Assembly: GCF_037126465.1 (NCBI RefSeq)
Contig: NC_088203.1
Coordinates: forward strand, 101,804,668-101,868,667
Source: Ornithodoros turicata
Lineage: Eukaryota > Arthropoda > Arachnida > Ixodida > Argasidae
Length of the DNA stretch: 64,000 bases
Reading direction: 5' to 3'
Within the stretch, counting starts at the first letter, position 1. Every line of letters begins with the position of its first letter. Shown here piece after piece: positions 37,076 to 48,499 of the stretch. The position numbers and the translations under genes are program-made. The notes under the pieces are model-generated. The model was not told the origin of the DNA. It saw nothing but the letters and a program-made list of their open reading frames with translations, and made no database searches.

Positions 37076-37339
37076 GTATCTCTCTCTCTCTCACTACTCA
37101 TTTTTGTTTCGTTTTAAACCCCGTACTCTTTGTGTGCTCTGTACTCCAAAATCTTCAGTGTGTGGCTGACAAATTGCGACACCGCAAACGGCAATGTGAC
37201 GCAGGTAATTAGCGTTCAGTGAAAGCAGAAATTTTGAGATGGTGGAGAGGTTTATCGTAAATCGACGACCATGGCTTTTCAAATCTATCTACCACGGCTA
37301 ATTCATGGATAGGCTAATACTCCGAATCACACGGGCTGC

Positions 37340-37815
37340 GGTGCACGGACTTTTCTCTGGCCACTCTGCTCGGCCCAGTACGAGATCACACACAGCGGTC
37401 TGTGACCAAAGCCGTTCTGACTTTCTTGAGAGATTCAGGTCTGATGAACAGCCTGTGAACTCAGTCGTGAAATCTCATTCTTCTTCTGTGATTCATCTCA
37501 TCATTCCTTCACCGTTTGTTAGTCATCTTTTTTTTGTGTCATCTTTGTCAGTAATCTACCTCATCCTTCTTTGATCATCTGTTAGTTTTTCGTTATTTCC
37601 AAATTCTTTTTCTTTATTTCTTATTTCTTAATTTTCTTCCTTTAATTCTTTCTTATTCCTTCCTATTTCTTTCTTTCTTTAATTCTTATCTTTTCTTTTT
37701 ATTTATTTATTATTATTTCTTATTTCTGGAATAGCAAGCCGACGTCCCGTTTGGCTGTCCTTTCCCCGTTTTTTTTTTCCTTTTCGTCTAATAAATATAT
37801 CCCCCCCCCCCCCCC
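37340..37815 (+). mobile_element. LINE 3' end (type C): C-terminus, 3' UTR, 15-base poly-C
   Basis: The frame SLATLLGPVRDHTQRSVTKA then VLTFLRDSGLMNSL ends at TGA 37456-37458. It aligns directly with the minus-strand copy at 22102 (ATLLGRVRHPTQRSVTGAVL). A T-rich 3' UTR of about 275 nt carries TGGAATAGCAAGCCGACGTC and CCGTTTGGCTGTCC. It ends TCTAATAAATATAT plus 15 C (37801-37815). The zinc finger and everything upstream are missing or frameshifted. Confidence 0.75.
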
Positions 37816-38299
37816 GAATCACACAGGGCCAGGATTGGTTCCGGTAAACTTTGACAACGCTGTTATCTGCTGTTTACTGTAGAGCTCTCTATTATTGATG
37901 TTGCACAAAGATCCCAAGGTGTGCTTCCCAGTTTATCATGTGAGATTTTCCAATTGTTGATTTACTGCTTACATGAACGGGTGAACTACCACTGAATGAT
38001 GTGGGCAAAAGAGAACATATTTATGACTAATAATATTTGTTGCTCTGTATACACTAACCGCAAACTAACCTTAAAACACTCCGCTGGCTTCCACACTAAT
38101 TACGCTCCCAGGAAACTCGTGCCTTTTCAATCATCATCATCATCATCCATTCATCTATGTTGTTGTTGTTGTTGTTGTTGGATTGTGGTGAGCGGCGTCA
38201 CTCAGCTTGATACTGAATTTTTATAAATAGACTGCATGATCGCCAAGGACAAACAAGTTAATTATGAAGTTGACTAATGCGGCTGCACCAAAAGCTATG
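37816..38299. other. Intronic DNA, simple repeats
   Basis: (CAT)n at about 38130-38142 and (TTG)n at 38159-38180 are visible. This pairing recalls the type-H tail, but the GCAATGGGG box is absent. Confidence 0.4.
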
Positions 38300-38394
38300 A
38301 TCTGGGTTTTCTCCGTTTTTGTTATTTATTTCAACTAACTGCGGCTAAATGGGCTGGGGTAGCCAGTCTGACTTTGTCGTCACTTAAATCCCCA
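38300..38394 (+). repeat. Dispersed repeat (GGGGTAGCCAGTCTGACTTT box)
   Basis: CTGGGTTTTCTCCGTTTTTG, TTATTTATTTC, AACTGCGGCTA, GGGGTAGCCAGTCTGACTTT and CACTTAAATCCCC occur in this order. The same order is found inverted at 53129-53243. It may be the 3' end of another retrotransposon family. Confidence 0.65.
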
Positions 38395-38812
38395 TTGGTT
38401 GCGTTATTGAAAGTCGGCATCAATTTAAGTCATATGCCTCGCGTATTTTGGCTCTTCATGTTAAAACAAATAAGCTTTCCTACCCCTAACATAGGAGCAA
38501 AGGGAATGAAAAATTTAATTACATATTTATGACAAATACTCGCTGGAAAATTCCGGGCTTCAAAGTTGCCCGCTAATATATGTACGAGCTGATGAGTAGT
38601 GTACCTGGTTAAGTATTGACGACACTTGCTATTTTGATGACGAACTATAGCACACACGTTGGCAAGTTGATGCTTGATATTGATTTTGTCTGGCCTTTTC
38701 GAGTTACATACTAACTGCGTTACTTCAACTTAAACGAGCAGCGTTACTTCAACGGTTGCGTCCATGAAGCTAAACAGTGATAGTTAGCTCTAAACTTGAC
38801 GCTTACTCCTAT

Positions 38813-39356
38813 TTAGGGTTTCGCGTTTTCGGCATTTATTCCTGGAGAAATTCGGCGGGTGTTTTTCGGCATTTATATGTTTTTTTATTCCGGTATTTTC
38901 GGCATTTAGAACATTTGCGTCTAAAATAGGTGCCGAAAAATCGGCAGCTATAATCACTAGGGACAAGGACTACGAAGGGGGAAAGCAGCTTGGTAGGAGG
39001 ACATTGAGGACGCGAAGGATTTCCTTTCCTTTGTTGCAGGGTTCTACGTGTGCTTGAACCCATGACGCTTTACGTAATTCGCCACTTCGACTCGAACCCT
39101 CTTGACCTACTGATCAAAGTATTACAGAGTAAGGTTTTTCCCTGAACTAGAGGCTAGCAGCTCCGCAGGGCTGTGTTCTCCGAGTTCCACCTGGAAACGA
39201 GGTGAAGGAAAAACGAAAATGTGCATTTTCGGCATGTAGCACCATATGCAGGAGTATAATTCAGAGTTTTTCGGAACATGCCGAATTTAAGACAAAAATG
39301 TTCGGCGGGTGTTTTTCGGCAATTTTCGGCAGATGCCGGAAACGCGGAACACTACC
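38813..39356. mobile_element. Non-autonomous TIR element, 544 bp, with target duplication
   Basis: The left end TTAGGGTTTCGCGTTTTCGG is the inverse of the right end CCGGAAACGCGGAACACTAC with a few mismatches. TTCGGCGGGTGTTTTTCGGC occurs near both ends (38861 and 39301) as a direct repeat. TACTCCTAT (38804-38812) and TACTCATAT (39357-39365) look like a 9-bp target duplication with one change, which suggests a hAT-like mechanism. It is non-coding. Confidence 0.7.
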
Positions 39357-39365
39357 TACTCATAT

Positions 39366-42300
39366 TTAACCCGTTTTCCAATCGCCACCGAGAATGAACT
39401 TCAGTCTATAATTTTAGCTTGTGCATTTGAAACACAGGCGGGTGCGCTTAGTACAAGGACTGATCATTTAATTGTGGGAGTGACCTTTTTTTTTCTTTTC
39501 TTTCCGCTAATCTGCAATACGGAATGATGTAGTGCAACGAGGTAGAACAAGTGCGTGAGAGAACTGATGTTCTGAGGCTGGAACAACATAGAAGGGATAA
39601 TCACATATACAAGTCCTCGTGCACGTGCCGAACAAGTGCACGTGCAGCATCGACAGACCGTGTCTCCTTGCATTCGCAATCTGGAAGCGTCTCAGAAAAT
39701 ATTATACGTACTTATGCACTGCGACTCGGATTTCACGAAAGAGGAGATAATTGACTGCGTGGAGATAGATTTCTGTCTCCATCTCGGGAAAACTTACGCT
39801 CAAACGTGCTAGAGTTTCAGATGGTCCTATCTACGCCTATTGAGAACTCTCTTTTGAGTGGCATTCCCGTTTCAAAAGCGGGCGCCGAATCATATGAAGT
39901 GGCAAGTGTGTCAGAAATCATACGCGCTGAGCGACGTCTGACTAGTCATAGAGACCGCGGAGGATATTAGGATAGCGTTCGGTGATTTTCAGAATACCCT
40001 AACAAAAGGCTACTCGTCCACTCGTAAACAGATCAGTTCAGTAATAATTAAATGATCAGTCCTCGTAAATGATGTAAGTACGATGTTGCTCTATTTTTTT
40101 TTTTTTTTTTTCAACGAGGCGAAATCGTGAGGGACCATCACTTCATGCAAGAGCAGTTGCTTTTGTAGTTTCTTTTGGTTTTCATTCTGTTGAAACATGT
40201 TCTGTTTGCTTGCTTTCCAGAAACCAAGACTTAATATCGTAAGTTTGTGTTCTTTGCCCTCTTCTATAGTATATCTCCTCTCGCCATAGGCTGAGATGGC
40301 AGACCTCTGCTCTTCTTGGAGTAGTGTTGAATATCGAAAGTAAATCAGCGCGCGCATATATCTAACAACTTACTTACCCCCTTTTAACAACGAACGCAAT
40401 AGCGTACCATGATTACTATTTAAGCAATGAGAACGGTAAGATTTTATCGCATTGCCTCACAGGTCATTCCAGCCATTTCAGTTGCATCCTGAACTATAGG
40501 TGTATACTTTAGACAGCAAATATTACCGACTCGTCAAGATGTAGTCGTTCTAGAGCTGCTGACATCACGAGATCCATATTTTTCTCCGCTACCATCATCG
40601 TCATCACATATATCGTCAGGATTTCATTATCTATAGGTTGCTGCAAAGCATACCGTCACCGCGGAGAGGGAGTCGCGTGCATCAAATCGATTTTGCTGTC
40701 CATGTCTTTCTTCACGGCAAAACATATAGGAGGATCGATGCGTACAACAAAAATATATCAAGCGGCACTAGAAGTCAATTAATAATAAAAAAAAATTCTA
40801 GTATTTTGTGTCTTTCCTCGGGCGATGCATTTCCATATTTCGAGACTACGGCGTCCCTGAATTTTATTTTATTTTACTTATTTATTTATTTTTGAGCCGC
40901 CGAAACATAGAATTCATTTTCCCAATGCGGCAAAATGTGTTCAACACCATCTTATAACGATGCATGTTTTTGTTCACCACTTACGGGAATTTCATACGAC
41001 GCACGTAGCTAACTTATCCCAAAACATGCCTTACTCCGTCTCACCTATATGCGGTATAGGCGTCTTCATGTTTCAGCATCCCGTAAACAGCGGTGACGCT
41101 CCTGTTTCATACTTGCTGTTTCTCTGTTTTCATTTTACAGGATCCAAGAAAATGCATCGTAAGTTGCGTTCCTTGTGTGTCTGCTTTTACTGGATAATTT
41201 CTTCGAAGCGAGCTTCTTTTAACTGGTGCACTTTTTAGGCTGTGATCACTCCTTCTCTATCTCTCTGTTTCTCTCTCTCTCTATCTCGCTCTGTTTGCCG
41301 TTGTCATTAATGATGCTTCTTTGGAAGGAGTTTCCGAGAGTGGCATGAAATGTCGTTCGTCTAATGAACTCTCTCTGCTTTGATACGCAAGTTTGACGCC
41401 CCCCTCGAGCTGTTCGTCATTAAACGCACCGCTTGGCAATTTTTAAACCTGTTCGCGTAACGTTTGCAGCTTGCAACGTTCATCATCCGCCACCAGTCGG
41501 CGCTACTGGAATGAGCGTCTACTAACTCAATTATCTGTGGTGTCATACGTTTCGGATAAAAAGAAGAAGAAGAAGAAGACACAGGGAGATTGATAGCTAC
41601 TTAGATAACGATTTTGGTCGTGTAATGTCTTTCGTGTTCTTTCACACAGTAACTGTACACTCAAAAAAAGAATGAAGAAAAGCGTATCCGGTTTATTAAG
41701 TGGGTGCAACTCCGGACAAACGCAGATCGGTCATTTTGAAAGATGATTGAGTACGTCAACGTTATACAGCGATAAAAAAAGTGATAAAAAATACATCTAT
41801 GTAAATGAAAAAAAAAAGAAAAAGTTGTTTCGACTGTTTTGTGGGAGGCACTTCCAAAACGTGTCACGGAACGGTCACTGTTATTTTAATTCATCGTAAA
41901 ATAATTTTATATCTTGTGATTACTTTCAGAAGCTACTTCCTCGTAGTGGTACGTCTTTTCTTTTCTTTCCTCGAAAGGTTTAGCACTAGACTTGAAGAGT
42001 GTCCATTCGTAGGTGTCCAGGTGTAATTTGCGTAGGAAAAGACGCTTACATTACAATAAGCGTGTTACGCAGTGGTTCTAAAAACAGTTAGATGTATTGC
42101 TTGTTAATTCACTTATTACGTATCCGTAGCATAGGCGCGCGCATTAGTTCGGCCGGAAGAGGTATGCGGTTGCTACTGATACAGCGCGTTAGGTTGCGTA
42201 CAGTACTTCTGTATTCTTATCGCTTTTATACAGGACTACTAGAACTTAATGATCCTGATACCTTAATGATACCTTAATGATACCTGCAAGTGCCCATTCG

Positions 42301-44116
42301 ACAAGTCTCGAACACATGTGGATGTTAGGGCGCGTGAATTCAGTGAGGTTGCGTAATAACAAAAATGTGCACCGAAAACTATCAGCGCTGGTGCGACTGG
42401 CTCATCCCATGACTCCATGTAGCGTAACGAGACAAGGTAATCCGAACTTGATGCGATGGTGTCACGAAAAGCATGACGTTCCCGACAAGGATAAGCCTTA
42501 TGGGACATCCTGAGCTCGACTGGGAAGAACGTCGTGGCAGGCCGTACATAATGCGCCGAGAACAACTTTCGTGACATGCTGGACACAGTGTAGTCTCCCA
42601 GCAGGCTTTGGACATATCGATACGACGTATATTTCAGCAGAAACTCCTCTGTGTTTAGATCTGTACCGTCGAGCACTTTCTGTCTTTCTCTTAAGTACTA
42701 CGCCTTCTGCAAGTACCCCTAGGCTGCTGGTTGGATTGATTACGATGTCAAGCGTGAAAGCCTGTTGCTGATCAGTAAATGCAGTCTGCAAAATTTTGAT
42801 TGAATTGGTTGGATATGAAAGAGAAATATGGAGAGGTTAGTCCCGACCCAGTCAGGACTGACTACTCAAAAATGCGTTTGTGGTTGGAACACTAGAGCCA
42901 GAAAAAAGAGACAGAAGAAAACAACAAAAAAGAAACAGGTCAAGCAGAAGAAAGCGCGCAGTCAATTGTTATGTCGTAAACTATGTTTTTAGTAAACAGT
43001 AAGAACGAACTGGTGGCCTCGTCTTCAAGTGTCGAAAGCGTTAGGACTTCGGAGTCGCCCTTAAGGCACAGTCAGGGATGCGCTAACCAGTATTCTTTGG
43101 AAGCTTTATAAAGCGATGTATAAGAAGTATATTGTCTACCAGGTGTCACGGGCGGTGCATGTGACTGGAGCAAAGGGATAAAATTATTAATTGAAGCGAA
43201 TTTTGAAGAGATACTCCGTAGGATGGCTTTGAGTGTCAGAAAAGGTAGAGGAGGTCGTTCCTTCGGAAGAAACAAAAAATGGTTTTGAGGAAATTTTGGT
43301 TAGGATTAAGACGATTGAAAAGAGGAAGAAAATGACATAAGAAGGAGAGCTGTGATTCCATAATATTCAGGACGTGTGTGGAACGTTGATTCTGGGTCTC
43401 CTCGGTGGATAACAAATCTGCGTTCTGCAAGACAATGACCGTATAGATTTCTCACTGCGCTGCCTCTCTCGTCAATAATTTTTGCTTGTTTTCCCTGTGC
43501 GAACTCCAGAAAACAATACAATGTCACTTAAAACGTCATTGAAATGCAAGGATGGTAATCTACATGAGCAGTAGTAAAATAACCCGTACACAACTAATAC
43601 CCGTCTCATTCATATCGTAATCACGTCATCTCATCCGAATTGAACTGAATCGAATGATGGAAGGGCTCGGTACTAGCATGGTCATATTTCAGCATTGGTG
43701 TAGCAGAGAACAGTTATGCTACAAACAGCAGCTTGAGTTTTGTCCTGCGGCTTCTTGTCGGTGTTGGTGTTTCTCTGCATGAATCTGTTTCTGTATCTCG
43801 CCTATCTTTCAAACTGTCCTTTCTATCACTCAGTGGCCACTTTAAGTGGAGACGTCGAAGCTCAACCAGTTGTCTGACCTATACAGGGCGTACCATGCTG
43901 ACTTTGTGTTGCTGCTAACGGCAAACTGCTCGCAGCGAACTCATCGCTGAGCTGTGGTTTCGCCAGTTGTGGAGTTTCCTCTGTACTTTCCTGACATTGT
44001 GGCGAGGCCGAAGTCCGGAACTCTAGCGGTTTTAGAGATAGCAGCGACAACGATAGGCAGTTATATATCTCTCGCCCTGCCTCGTCCACCCTGCTGTCTT
44101 TTATGCTGGCTGTATT
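39366..44116. other. Intronic DNA, nothing coding recognised
   Basis: Poly-T (40095-40111), (TTTA)n (about 40862-40893), (CT)n (about 41270-41290), (AAG)n (41563-41579) and three ATACCTTAATG units (about 42254-42285) are visible. Open frames up to 137 codons lack any motif. Confidence 0.42.
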
Positions 44117-44145
44117 TTGGTAACTTTATCGTATAAAGTTACCAA
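44117..44145. repeat. Perfect 13-bp inverted repeat, 3-nt loop
   Basis: TTGGTAACTTTAT, CGT, ATAAAGTTACCAA. A second inverted pair lies close by (GTCACGGAAAAAG at about 44159 and TTTTTCTGTGACG at about 44231), so a larger foldback element is possible. Confidence 0.7.
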
Positions 44146-45604
44146 TAGGCCACCTACGTCACGGAAAAAGAAAAACAAGACAAAGATCGTGAAGCGTACC
44201 GCGATAAGGGTTTGCCTACATCGCGTATGACGTTTTTCTGTGACGTTAAGTCAGGGCGGGGATATCGACGTCACTGTCGCTCTTTTGCCGATCACTTGCG
44301 GTTTGCAGCAGACGGCGGCGGTGAAATAGTTAGGTCCGCGGGGCGCGCTGCGATTACGTTTGTGCTTCATCAGTGGTTTGAGCTGATCAGGTGGACATCA
44401 GGATTTAATATCGCAGGTGCAATGCGCTCCCTAAAGTCAATAATTAAAAAGTTGATGAAATTACCTCTGTTACTTAGTCCCCTAATTGAGAAAAAAATGC
44501 TGCTTCCTAGTAGCAGCCCCGTTGAGTAATCCAATGGCAAAACTGAAAGCGTCCTCAGACAACTCCCCTTTTTATGAAAATTTGCTGCAGCCGAAAAGAA
44601 ACGCCGTTATATCGCACTCCTGGTGTTTCAACTGTTATCCGTCGGCGTAACAATGGAAATTTGGACGAGTTGGTGACAGATAATTGAACAAACGAAGAGT
44701 GCATACCATAGACATCTTAAGGAGTATGCTAGAAGGAAACCGCCGAAACTGAGACGTGCGGACGAGGAGAGCGCCCTATTGAATCAGCCTGCGTTGCCGC
44801 GGCGCGTGCAAAATAAATAATCCGGTAAGCACGTTCCAAGCGTAACGCAAAAGAGTTTTCTACAGCAGTAGCACCCAGCGCTAATCTATGAAACCCTAAG
44901 ATTTGAAACGAACAGACGAACGACGGCCACGTGGGGACGCGATCACCGCGCACCACCGCCGCTTCCTCGACCAGCAATGACTACAAGCCTGGATAGGGGC
45001 GGATAGTGACAAAATCCGTAGCCAACAGAAGCAGTGGAGCAAGCGTTGCCAACCGTTTTCGGAATTGCGCCCGTATTCACGGGCTAGAAATACGCGACGT
45101 TCCCTCGGCTGATTCAATATGGCTGCCTCCGAGCGCATGCATTGAGAGAGGGAAGAGCCCCGTTCAAGTTCTTTGCTCTCCTCCGATCCTCCTCCCCGCC
45201 TTTCCTTCTAGCCTCTCTCCGTAAGATTTCTATCGTGCGGACGAGACAGCACTTTTACTACAACTGATCATATTGTACATACGTGAGAAGGGGCCGAACG
45301 AAAGAGGAAGACTTGAAGGTCACTATCAAGGTATCATGCTCTCCTTCTAGACAAAGCATGATACCCGATATGATCCCTCCCCCTGACGTATCTATAATAT
45401 CATCAGTTATAGTAAAAGTGCTACCTCGCCCGTCTCACGTACGCACTCTTCGGTTGTTCACTTCAATAATCGTCCGAGATTCCCGCTTCATTCGCAGACA
45501 AGGATGTACTTTACATGGAGTGGCCACTGAGTGTAACGTTTTCCGCGCAAGCCTAACACAGAAGCACGCTTGCCATCTTATGCTTTACCTTTCCTTCTGC
45601 CTCC
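44146..45604. other. Intronic DNA before the second visible exon
   Basis: ATTGAATCAGCC at about 44778 is the inverse of GGCTGATTCAAT at about 45109, possibly marking a TIR element. No exon is recognised. Confidence 0.4.
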
Positions 45605-45621
45605 TTTTCCGAAATCAACAG

Positions 45622-45832
45622 GTGACGTGGATTCGTCTGCGGGATTTTCATATCCTCACTGTTGGTCTGGCAACATACACATCGGACGACAGGTTCCAAA
45701 CGGTGCACATGCAGTACACCAACAACTGGGCGCTGCAGATACAAGACTCCCAACTCAAGGACGAGGGACTCTACGAGTGCGTCCTCAACACCGATCCGCC
45801 TGTGCGACAAATTGTGGCTCTCAAAGTGGTCG
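45622..45832 (+). CDS. Dpr-like gene, second visible exon: rest of Ig1
   Basis: The exon holds 70 codons plus one base between acceptor CAACAG (ends 45621) and donor GTAAGC (45833). It starts VTWIRLRDFHILTVG, closely following the Dpr-family pattern WIRxRDxHILTVG. It continues with SDDRFQTVH, NNWALQIQ and DEGLYECVLNTDP, giving the D-x-G-x-Y-x-C strand and the second disulphide cysteine. It ends at VALKVV, the G strand. The tryptophan (residue 79) and cysteine (129) complete the domain begun in the exon at 4977. The open frame upstream of 45622 is intron read-through. This is the most diagnostic exon for the family assignment. Confidence 0.95.
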
Positions 45833-45929
45833 GTAAGCGCTCGTCTTATTACTATGTGGACGGTATGCAGTGTCTCTAGAAGTGCAACCCAATGCGGTAC
45901 TTATGATGAAACACTATGCTTTGTATGTA

Positions 45930-46684
45930 CAGTCGACCCGCGGTTATCCGGACTTCATTTATCCGGATCCTGCGCTATCCGGACAAAAAAGCATGGGGAC
46001 GGATTTCTCCCCATGTATTTCGCCCTCGTTTATCCGGACTTCAGCTTCCGGACTCGGACGAGAATTCCAGGGAACAGAAGTGACTAATACCCAACAATCG
46101 GGTTCAGTTATCCGGTCATTGTCCAGGAATGACAATTGGCCCACACCTACTTAAGCGAGGTCGAGAACCCTGATCGTGGCCTTCTTTTTACTGACACAAA
46201 GAAGGTGTTGCTCGGAAGAATTTCCTCCCTTTCCGACTTTGCACGTTACACAAAAGTAATTCACTGAGCAGTCTGGTCATTTCAGACTGAGAAGGTCCGC
46301 AACGAGGACCCCTGCGCTGCAATCATAGATGACGACATCGTCAGTGTCGTCGCTTCTGATAGTGTTCAAGAAGAATCTGATGATGGAAGCGTGGATGCAC
46401 CAGCTGTGACGGCAGAAAATGCGCGGGCGGCACTGAGAACAGCGCTATTATTTTTCGAGCAAGAGAACAATATTTCGCGAGTCAATGCAATTCGCAAAGG
46501 TTTGCAAGAACTGGATGCGTATATTAGAATGAAACAGATGATAATGGATAGCTTTCTGCGTAATGGTCAATAAAGATGTCCTTTTAGGATCACTCTGGAT
46601 TTTCGTGTTTCACTTATCCGGTTCCCCCGCTATCCGGACATTTTCACAGGAAACGAAGCCGTCCGGATAAACGCGGGTCGACTG
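45930..46684 (+). mobile_element. Tigger/pogo DNA transposon, internally deleted, 755 bp
   Basis: Ends CAGTCGACCCGCGGTTATCC and, inverted, GGATAAACGCGGGTCGACTG, flanked by TA at 45928-45929 and 46685-46686. Additional TTATCCGG subterminal repeats occur at both ends. It carries the C-terminal end of the transposase (next entry). Most of the transposase, including the catalytic DDE core, is deleted. Confidence 0.85.
46268..46573 (+). pseudogene. Tigger transposase C-terminal fragment
   Basis: The frame opens after a TGA at 46265-46267 and reads AVWSFQTEKVRNEDPCAAII, then acidic DDDIVSVVASDSVQEESDDG, then ARAALRTALLFFEQENN, and ends FLRNGQ with TAA at 46571-46573. The WxxxxTEKxRN start and the long helical tail are typical of the end of CENP-B/pogo-type transposases (family knowledge). 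An AATAAA (46569-46574) overlaps the stop. There is no catalytic domain, so it cannot be active. Confidence 0.65.
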
Positions 46685-47680
46685 TATTTGTTCTTTCTAT
46701 GTGTGCCAGCCTCAGAACATAAATTCCCATCATGTTCTGCGGTGCTTATGTTTGCAGCGGTTCCTATCAAAAACTGTATTGTCATAATAGTGACGTTCCA
46801 CAGCTGCAGTGTACTGTGCTCCATCACAAGCAGATTTGCCATCTATCGAAATGGTGTCACCCTGGCCTGACACCACCCAGTCGCATCCCGAACGGAGCAC
46901 CGATAGTTCAAATAGGAAATCATTGAGGCAGTACTGGAGCTCCCTTTATTCTTAGCCATTGCTTTCTTCTCAGCTCACTACGTGAGCCTGTCCGATGTTA
47001 GCCCGTTTGTTCGTAGGTGTCCTTGTTAAGGTGCTCTTCGCACGCAATCCAGATTAGATTAATCTTCGACGGCGCATTCCTGTGTCATATAACAAATTAG
47101 TATGCATTCTTCCTAAGCGCGTGAGGGATTCGTGTATGTTCCAAACGTCCTTTCCCGGATATAGACACCTGAGACACAATAGTGCTTAGCTGTTATTCAA
47201 CTTCGCCTTCCGCTATCATTATCTGAGGATGATACTCGCCCGGCGGAACGCGTCCAAGCAACGCGGATCCTCTCGGCACTGATCGCCTCTTCGGCTCACT
47301 TACTAAGCCGGGCTTAACGACTGTCTTCCCTGGTGACGGTGTCCGTGCAAAGTGCGACGCGTTTGTTCGCATTTGGATAATTCGGGGACACGCGCTGCAG
47401 TCGGACTAGATCGTTCCGTTACCTGAGAGCTCCAAACCTGGTCGAGGGTCCTTCTCAGCGGACGCCTATTATTTCGTGATACCTAAGGAAAGGCTTAAGT
47501 AATGCTAGAGAGCGGCGCGACCCTTTTTGGGATGTTCAGAAGGTACCTTCGTCAGCGGCTTTCAAATATGGCATTCTAATTCGGTACGGATGAAGACATT
47601 CGATGTTTCCCGAACATTGTTTCAGTATTCCACACTTTTTTTTTCTCTCTCTCTCTCTCTTTGGTTTCCGTTATCCAGCG

Positions 47681-47694
47681 GCATGGCCGGGTGG
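47681..47694 (+). repeat. SINE 5'-end scrap
   Basis: GCATGGCCGGGTGG is identical to the first bases of the neighbouring SINE (inverse at 48064-48077). Only this 5' scrap is recognisable, just before a poly-T tract. Confidence 0.4.
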
Positions 47695-47734
47695 ATATAC
47701 GTTCTCTCATTAGTAGTTTTTTTTTTAAAGTTCT

Positions 47735-48080
47735 ATGTTAGGTTAGCTTAGGTTAGGTTAAGTTAGCTTAGGTTAGGTTAGCTTAGATTAGGTTAGGTTA
47801 GGTTTGCCGCGAAGCAACTGTGGCTATGAGTGGCGTACAGACGTGTACAGATGGAGAGAGTAAGGCAGGAAGGAGTGAGGAACACGGGGATTAGTATGCG
47901 TCCTGGGCCGACTTCAGGAGGAACTGTGCCGACATCCGTCGGGAAAGTCTTGGGAAAACCCTGGGAAAACCTCAGACAGTACAGCCTGTGGTAGGATTCG
48001 AGCCCACCACCTCACATTCTCCCACCACGACCTTGGCTGCCGCCAACGAGCTGACATCTTAACCCACCCGGCCATGCGGT
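47735..48080 (-). mobile_element. tRNA-derived SINE with TTAGG-like 3' tail
   Basis: On the minus strand it starts CCGCATGGCCGGGTGGGTTA. The B box GGGCTCGAATCC follows, then GGTTTTCCCAGGGTTTTCCC, GAAGTCGGCCCAGGACGCAT, CTCCTTCCTGCCTTACTCTC, CATCTGTACACGTCTGTACG and CATAGCCACAGTTGCTTCGC. It ends in a run of AACCTAACCTAA-type units (47735-47803; TTAGG/TTAGC on the + strand). The GGTTCGAATCC-like box marks an RNA polymerase III internal promoter (family knowledge). The 3' half matches the segment at 23461. Confidence 0.78.
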
Positions 48081-48468
48081 TGGTGCACTGAGGCACAACT
48101 GACACGCGAAAATAATACCTGAGAACATCTAAGCCGATGGTCATTGGTTACACCGTAGTAACGTAAGTCTAGATAACATTTGAGTTTTAAAAAAAATACA
48201 CTAATAGTACCGTTACAGCAGAAATTTGAGTGCTGATTAAAAGCGATAACTGTTTGTTCGCGATGCTGGGTAATGTAACTCAAACCTCTAGACTGTAGTA
48301 ATGCAAGCAAACCGATTGTTCGCTTATATTTTTCGTCATTAATAAATAAGCTCGAAGCTCGATATTATTGTGTAAACAATGACCAGCCATTTCTAATATG
48401 TGTCAGGTTTAGAAAAGTTCTCGTTGATCACCCCCAGGTATCACCGTGTTTTATTTCTTGCCTCTCTC

Positions 48469-48499
<31 letters not shown>

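Larger units (their letters stand above)
5207..45621 (+). other. Intron of 40.4 kb inside Ig1
   Basis: The donor GTGAGG is at 5207 and the acceptor is TTTTCCGAAATCAACAG at 45605-45621. The intron is phase 0 and interrupts the Ig-V domain between the first cysteine and the tryptophan. Its size comes largely from the transposons and tandem arrays listed separately. I found no convincing extra exon in it, but short alternative exons could be missed by eye. Confidence 0.85.

Noticed and set aside
42263..42676. 137-codon minus-strand frame
   Set aside because: No recognisable motif, and overlapping frames of similar length exist on both strands, as expected by chance.
47735..47803. Interstitial telomere or chromosome-fusion scar
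   Set aside because: The TTAGG-like units are irregular and directly abut a SINE 3' end, so a SINE tail is the simpler reading.
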